Part shown: piece by piece, positions 56,410 to 64,000 of the stretch | Layout of the letters: every line of letters starts with the position of its first letter | How positions within the stretch are numbered: position 1 is the first letter of the stretch | Source of the DNA: Dioscorea cayenensis subsp. rotundata | Lineage: Eukaryota; Streptophyta; Magnoliopsida; Dioscoreales; Dioscoreaceae | Assembly: GCF_009730915.1 (NCBI RefSeq) | Contig: NC_052482.1 | Span: forward strand, 21,561,912-21,625,911 | Direction: 5' to 3' | DNA: 64,000 nucleotides | Notes under the pieces: generated by a model | Told to the model about the DNA's origin: nothing | Seen by the model: only the letters and a program-made list of their open reading frames with translations | Databases searched by the model: none | Program-made: the position numbers and the translations under genes

Positions 56410-56965
56410 ATAGGTTTCTCATGATTAATAATTATATACGTACGCAGGAGTATTGATGTATCATCTTCAACCATCTGATAAAGAAACAATCAGAAGCTGT
56501 TCTATTAATCAAACTCTTTTCCTTAGCTTTTCTTTTATTTTTGAAACTATTTCTGTTTACCTTAGTTAACAGAACACTCTACCGTAGCTGATATGAGGAG
56601 AAAGTGAATCCAAAATGGCCTTTGTTTGTAGATTTTACACTATATATATATATATGGTCTAAGCCAAATTTTCTTTTACACTATAACAATATTAATCTGG
56701 CAAATTATTTTTGAATTAGGATTTTTTTTTTATGAATAACAATAATAACATAAACACTACCATGTAATTCGCACTGTCCTGCATCACAGAACAAGATCCC
56801 AATATATATTAAATCATAAGAGAGATCTTTCTCTCCTTATATAGCAAAATTGTCTCTGTATGGAGATTGGCAGGAAAACAGATGAGATGAGAGTTCTGTA
56901 AGTTCCATCTGGAACACCAAATGGATGGGCAGGGATACAATGAAGACTATTAGAGAAAGTACAGA
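56410..56965. other. Convergent spacer between LTI65-like gene and adenylosuccinate lyase
   Basis: Presumed 3' UTRs and a TA microsatellite near 56642. No gene. Confidence 0.5.
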
Positions 56966-56970
56966 GTTAT

Positions 56971-60435
<3,465 letters not shown>

Positions 60436-60630
60436 GGTGGCGAATTAGTGAGATGGTTCGAAAGATTAAAGCAAAGACTAAGCCAAGGGAGCTGATGAGA
60501 GGAATCAAAAGCGAAAATTAGGGATTGAAGAAGAGGAATTGGAGATTGTTTTTCAAACATCGAAAGAAATTCTAGGGATTCGCTCTGTTGGCGGGTGCGC
60601 TCTGATCAGTGATGGCCTGCGAACATAGAT

Positions 60631-60667
60631 TGGCCCAAACTTTTTGTTACCAATTGGGCTTTGGGCC
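60631..60667. promoter_or_regulatory. Site II cluster upstream of adenylosuccinate lyase
   Basis: GGCCCA, TTGGGCT and TTGGGCC within 37 bp, about 200-230 bp upstream of the start codon. TGGGCY motifs bound by TCP factors mark promoters of growth-linked housekeeping genes. Confidence 0.5.
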
Positions 60668-60699
60668 TCGCTCCCAAAAGATAATTAAAAAAATAATAA

Positions 60700-60942
60700 T
60701 AATAACTATAATTATTAGTGGAATATTCTCCCCATACTTTTGTGTTTTTATTGAGATTTTAATCTATTTTTATCCTTTTTCAAGGGAAATTATTTATTAT
60801 TAATGATTTGATATTTAATAAAAAATACTTTAAAAACAAACTTCTACGTTAGCTTCTTACCAACAAAAGGAGATTTTGAGAATAATTTTTTTATTAATTT
60901 ATAAGTTATTATTATTTTTAAAATACTTAAAACTACTATTTT

Positions 60943-60974
<32 letters not shown>

Positions 60975-62660
60975 TCAAAAATGTGGATAAATCGCTTCCA
61001 TTAAAAGATGAAGACCCGTTACTGAGGTCAAAAAACAACCAACCATAAGAAATGGAGAAACAACTTAACAACCCAAGAGAAAAAAAAAATACAAGATAAA
61101 AAAATATAAAATATATTTAAAACTATTATACTCAAAATATGATTTTAAATTTTTATTTAAAAACTATATTATATAACATAAGCACAAAAACTTTTTCGCA
61201 ATTATACTCTTTTTTTTTTAACAAATGTGACTAACATGTATACAATCATGGGCATATATACACATACTAAGAATTTGATCATCTAGTCATAAGTCTTCAT
61301 TCACCGATATATATTACACACATGAAAAAGATTATCACATATATCTACTATAAAAATAAATCATTTTTATTAAATATTAACAAAATAAACGTAACATCAT
61401 AATAAGTATATAATACAGAGCCGGATAAACCAAGGCGCGTACAATTATTTGGACGTGGCGTTAGGCAATATGCTTTGGAGTCATTCCAAAGTCACAGATA
61501 ATTTTTTTTATTATTATTTGAATAAATATTAATAACCAATTAAGAAATATTTTCTTTTCTCTCAAATAGTCCACAAAATATCCTTAACATGGGCATATAA
61601 TTTAACGTTGACGTAACATCAGAGCAAGTGCAAGTGGATATTACTCTATTAGTAATTTAGTCACCTTCAAGCATGATATCGTCGGAAAAGATGCCTTTCT
61701 GTTATTATATTCTCTTGGCCGTTGATTTCATATCAATGGCAAAGACTTTGTGGTCTGAAACCAGATCTTCTTTCTTTGGCAATCACTTGTCTTGCCTAAC
61801 TTCTAGTTTGCCATACAAACACATTATTTGCCCATTGCTCTCACGTCATTTGCTAAGTCATGCAAAACTTCCAATGAATTGCTCCTCTAAATCTTAAATG
61901 AATAAATAATGATAGTAATAATCATATATAATATATAATAATTAAATAAATTGAGAAGAGTTGTTGGTTGATCACCAACTGCTTGCTATACAAGTACATC
62001 AATTCACTATCAGAATAAATTACTTTTAATACTAAATTATGCATTAAAAAAATATTTTTGATTGTCGTGCGGTTAGATATATGAAAAATACACTATATAT
62101 TTTTAATTGTGATCACGTTAGTGTGTGATTATTGGTAATAATTTTTTTTTTATATTGTAGATGTATAAACTACCATTTCATTCAAATAAAAGAGTAATAT
62201 GAACAATTAGGTAAACCTTTCCCTGAGAATAGATCTAAGTTAGAAAAACCTCATAAAAATTTATTATCTCATACATAGCAAAGAAGATGGATGAACACAA
62301 AGGAGTTGTTATCCATTTAAGTGGCATACATAAGTGATGATGAATGAGGAGATTGAAAGATATTCAGAACTATATTGGTCATAAGATTCTAAAATTCAGA
62401 TATTACACAAAGATCCTAAAAATTATAAGCCTTTTCACTATGAGCCATTACTAGTTTTTGAGTTTTGTTTTGCTCATTTTATTTTAAAAATGGTAAAAAC
62501 TCATAAGAAAAACTTATGATTAATTTTAATGAATGTTATAATTATCAGAATTAAAATTAAAATTAAAAATGCAATCCTTCCATTGTAGTCAAAACTTGGA
62601 TACGATGAACCGGAACAATGTAAATCAGGTGGCTCTGACAGTAGAATCAACGTTGTTACT
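60700..62660. other. AT-rich intergenic DNA
   Basis: TA repeat at ~60950-60974, and otherwise AT-rich sequence with no gene or RNA I can support. Confidence 0.6.
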
Positions 62661-63211
62661 CCCGGAATTAGGGATGGTAACGTGTCGGGTCAGGTGCGGG
62701 TATTACCATATCTGTATCCGTACCCAATACCCCACTAATATACCCGAACCCGACGGGTTTTAAAAACTCAAACTCACACCCGCAACCGACGGGTAATTGG
62801 ATACCCGCGGGTATACCCGCCCCGCCCCAATATTAAAAAAATTAATAAAAAATATATTATTTTTATAAAAAAATAACTTAAAAGTAATTATAATTTTTTA
62901 TAAAATAAAATAAAATAAAATAATTATAAAATTACAAGACCAAACAAAGAGGAAAAATAAAAAACCCTAAATTGTTAAGTTGCAGAACATATTAGTATAT
63001 ATATATATATTATATAAATATTTTAGTAATTTTAATTTCGGGTCGGGTACGGGTTTGGGTACGGGTCGGATATTAGAATTCCCATACCCGCACCCGTTTC
63101 ATACAAGTCGGGTTTTAGCAGAACCCGACCCAAAACCCGGTCAAATCGAATTTTATCCGTCAAACTCGAGTCGGACCGAGTATAGGTATTATTGCCATCC
63201 CTACCCGGAAT
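62661..63211. mobile_element. Non-autonomous hAT-type transposon with 8-bp target duplication
   Basis: Element 62669-63203 (535 bp) is flanked by the perfect direct repeat CCCGGAAT (62661-62668 and 63204-63211). Ends are inverted TAGGGATGG (left TAGGGATGGTAA, right in reverse TAGGGATGGCAATAATACC). Subterminal regions are rich in GGGTACGGGT and ACCCGACCC-type repeats, typical of plant hAT-derived miniature elements. The centre is AT-rich and non-coding. An 8-bp target duplication plus TAGGG ends support hAT. The intact duplication suggests a fairly recent insertion. Confidence 0.85.
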
Positions 63212-63405
63212 CCCACACTTTGCACTCCATAATGTAGGGAACTGAGCTGATGATCCTCATCCTACTAATAAGGGTTGCACATTTATTTTGAGAATATAAA
63301 AATTCTTCATCAACTCTAATAATTATTATTTTTTAATATAAACATTAATATTCCACGTTATTACATTGACTAGAAAGTTAAAAAAACTCAGTAGTGGGCC
63401 ATCCC
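63212..63405. other. Short spacer to the receptor kinase
   Basis: AT-rich, presumably the 3' UTR of the kinase. Nothing else seen. Confidence 0.5.
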
Positions 63406-63408
63406 ACG

Positions 63409-64000
63409 TCACACAAACGACAAATGTGAACAATCAAAGGGCCCCACCACCGCATCCTCAGCCCCGCCGGCGACCGAGCATTCCGACGCCTTCTCGAACG
63501 ACGACGAGGCCGAGAAAGAGTCCACGTAATCATCAAACCCAACCTGTAGGTCCTTCCCTTCGTACTCCTCCGGCAACCTCGTCACCTCCGGCATCTCGAC
63601 GCCGTCCAAGTACCTCACCACTTCCCTCATCCTCGGCCTCACCGACGCCGCCGGATGCGAACACATAAGCCCCACCTTCAACGCCACCTCCACCTCCAAC
63701 CTATCATACTCCCCTTTCAACCTCTTATCCACCACCTCCGTCCATCTCGCCGCCGCCCAGAGACCCCAAACCCAGTCCACAAGCACTAACTCCTCCGACA
63801 ACGCCTTCGGCTCGATAGGCCTCCGTCCGCACACCACCTCCAGCACCAACGCTCCGAATGCGAACACGTCGGTGCTCGTCGTTGCTTTGCCCGTTCGCGT
63901 CAACTCCGGTGCGAGATACCCCAACGTGCCCACCACCCGAGTGGTGCTCGGGTTGGCCCCGTGCTCGTAGAGCTTCGCCAACCCAAAGTCTCCGAGCCTT
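63409..64000 (-). CDS. L-type lectin receptor-like kinase, C-terminal part (cut by window end)
   Basis: Only the second half of the kinase domain and the tail are in the window. The gene continues past 64000. Visible are RLGDFGLAKLYEHG (the DFG loop), GTLGYLAPELTRTGKAT (activation segment with APE), STDVFAFGALVLEVVCGRRP, LVDWVWGLW, DKRLKGEYD, LKVGLMCSHP and RPRMREVVRYLDG, the typical order of LecRK subdomains VII-XI. The tail is acidic and Ser-rich. L-type LecRKs are plasma-membrane kinases with an extracellular legume-lectin domain acting in defence and development. That domain lies outside this window, so the lectin assignment rests on kinase-domain similarity. GC content is much higher than in surrounding DNA and no intron is seen. 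Confidence 0.85.
   Translation of the reverse strand, partial: RLGDFGLAKLYEHGANPSTTRVVGTLGYLAPELTRTGKATTSTDVFAFGALVLEVVCGRRPIEPKALSEELVLVDWVWGLWAAARWTEVVDKRLKGEYDRLEVEVALKVGLMCSHPAASVRPRMREVVRYLDGVEMPEVTRLPEEYEGKDLQVGFDDYVDSFSASSSFEKASECSVAGGAEDAVVGPFDCSHLSFV

Noticed and set aside
63366-63668. 100-codon plus-strand Pro/Thr-rich frame
   Set aside because: Antisense to the GC-rich receptor-kinase tail.

Overview
The window is nuclear DNA from a flowering plant. Genes have GT-AG introns, and the window carries a plant MIR172 hairpin, a plant-type U1 snRNA gene, a laccase, LUX, TOC75, an LTI65-like stress protein and a receptor kinase, set in very AT-rich intergenic DNA with many TA microsatellites. 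I cannot name the species, and monocot versus dicot is not settled by what I can read.

Layout. 1-9 kb is gene-poor: a MIR172 precursor with its own TATA box (about 2.25-2.57 kb), and a DVL/ROTUNDIFOLIA small-peptide gene (7.63-7.88 kb). 9.4-24 kb is a fourfold segmental duplication of a DHHC protein S-acyltransferase (PAT15/16-like) gene. Three copies are decayed and the fourth (21.2-22.7 kb) splices into a complete 286-residue protein. A ~46-bp minisatellite has expanded beside two of the copies, and old Ty1/copia-type fragments sit in this block. 25.2-27.4 kb is a six-exon laccase. 28.1-30.6 kb (minus) is SDIR1, a membrane RING E3 ligase whose last zinc-binding Cys reads as Tyr. A tRNA-Leu(CAG) follows at 31.2 kb, then an RDUF-type RING E3 ligase (33-34 kb, minus).

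37.5-38.5 kb is the evening-complex factor LUX with an Evening Element, a LUX-type site and G-boxes upstream. 40.7-40.95 kb is a U1 snRNA gene with USE and TATA box. 41.1-43.4 kb is a plastid-type J-domain protein with a frame break in the J domain. 44.0-48.0 kb (minus) is TOC75. 48.2-54.5 kb holds a tandem pair of TPR-like genes, the first a pseudogene carrying a MITE and the second intact (12 exons). 55.3-56.4 kb is an LTI65/RD29-like gene. 57.0-60.4 kb (minus) is plastid-targeted adenylosuccinate lyase (10 exons). 60.6-63.4 kb is AT-rich and holds a 535-bp non-autonomous hAT element with a perfect 8-bp target duplication. The window ends inside a lectin-type receptor kinase (minus).

The genes do not form one pathway. 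Themes that recur are ABA, drought and cold response (SDIR1, RDUF, LTI65), plastid protein handling (TOC75, J-protein) and developmental timing (MIR172, LUX). Several otherwise intact genes (J-protein, RDUF, LUX, perhaps LTI65) show one-base frame offsets, which could be residual assembly indels or real recent damage. I found no clearly new biological system. The best leads are the SDIR1 variant, the PAT array with its minisatellite, and the telomere-motif repeats flanking MIR172.
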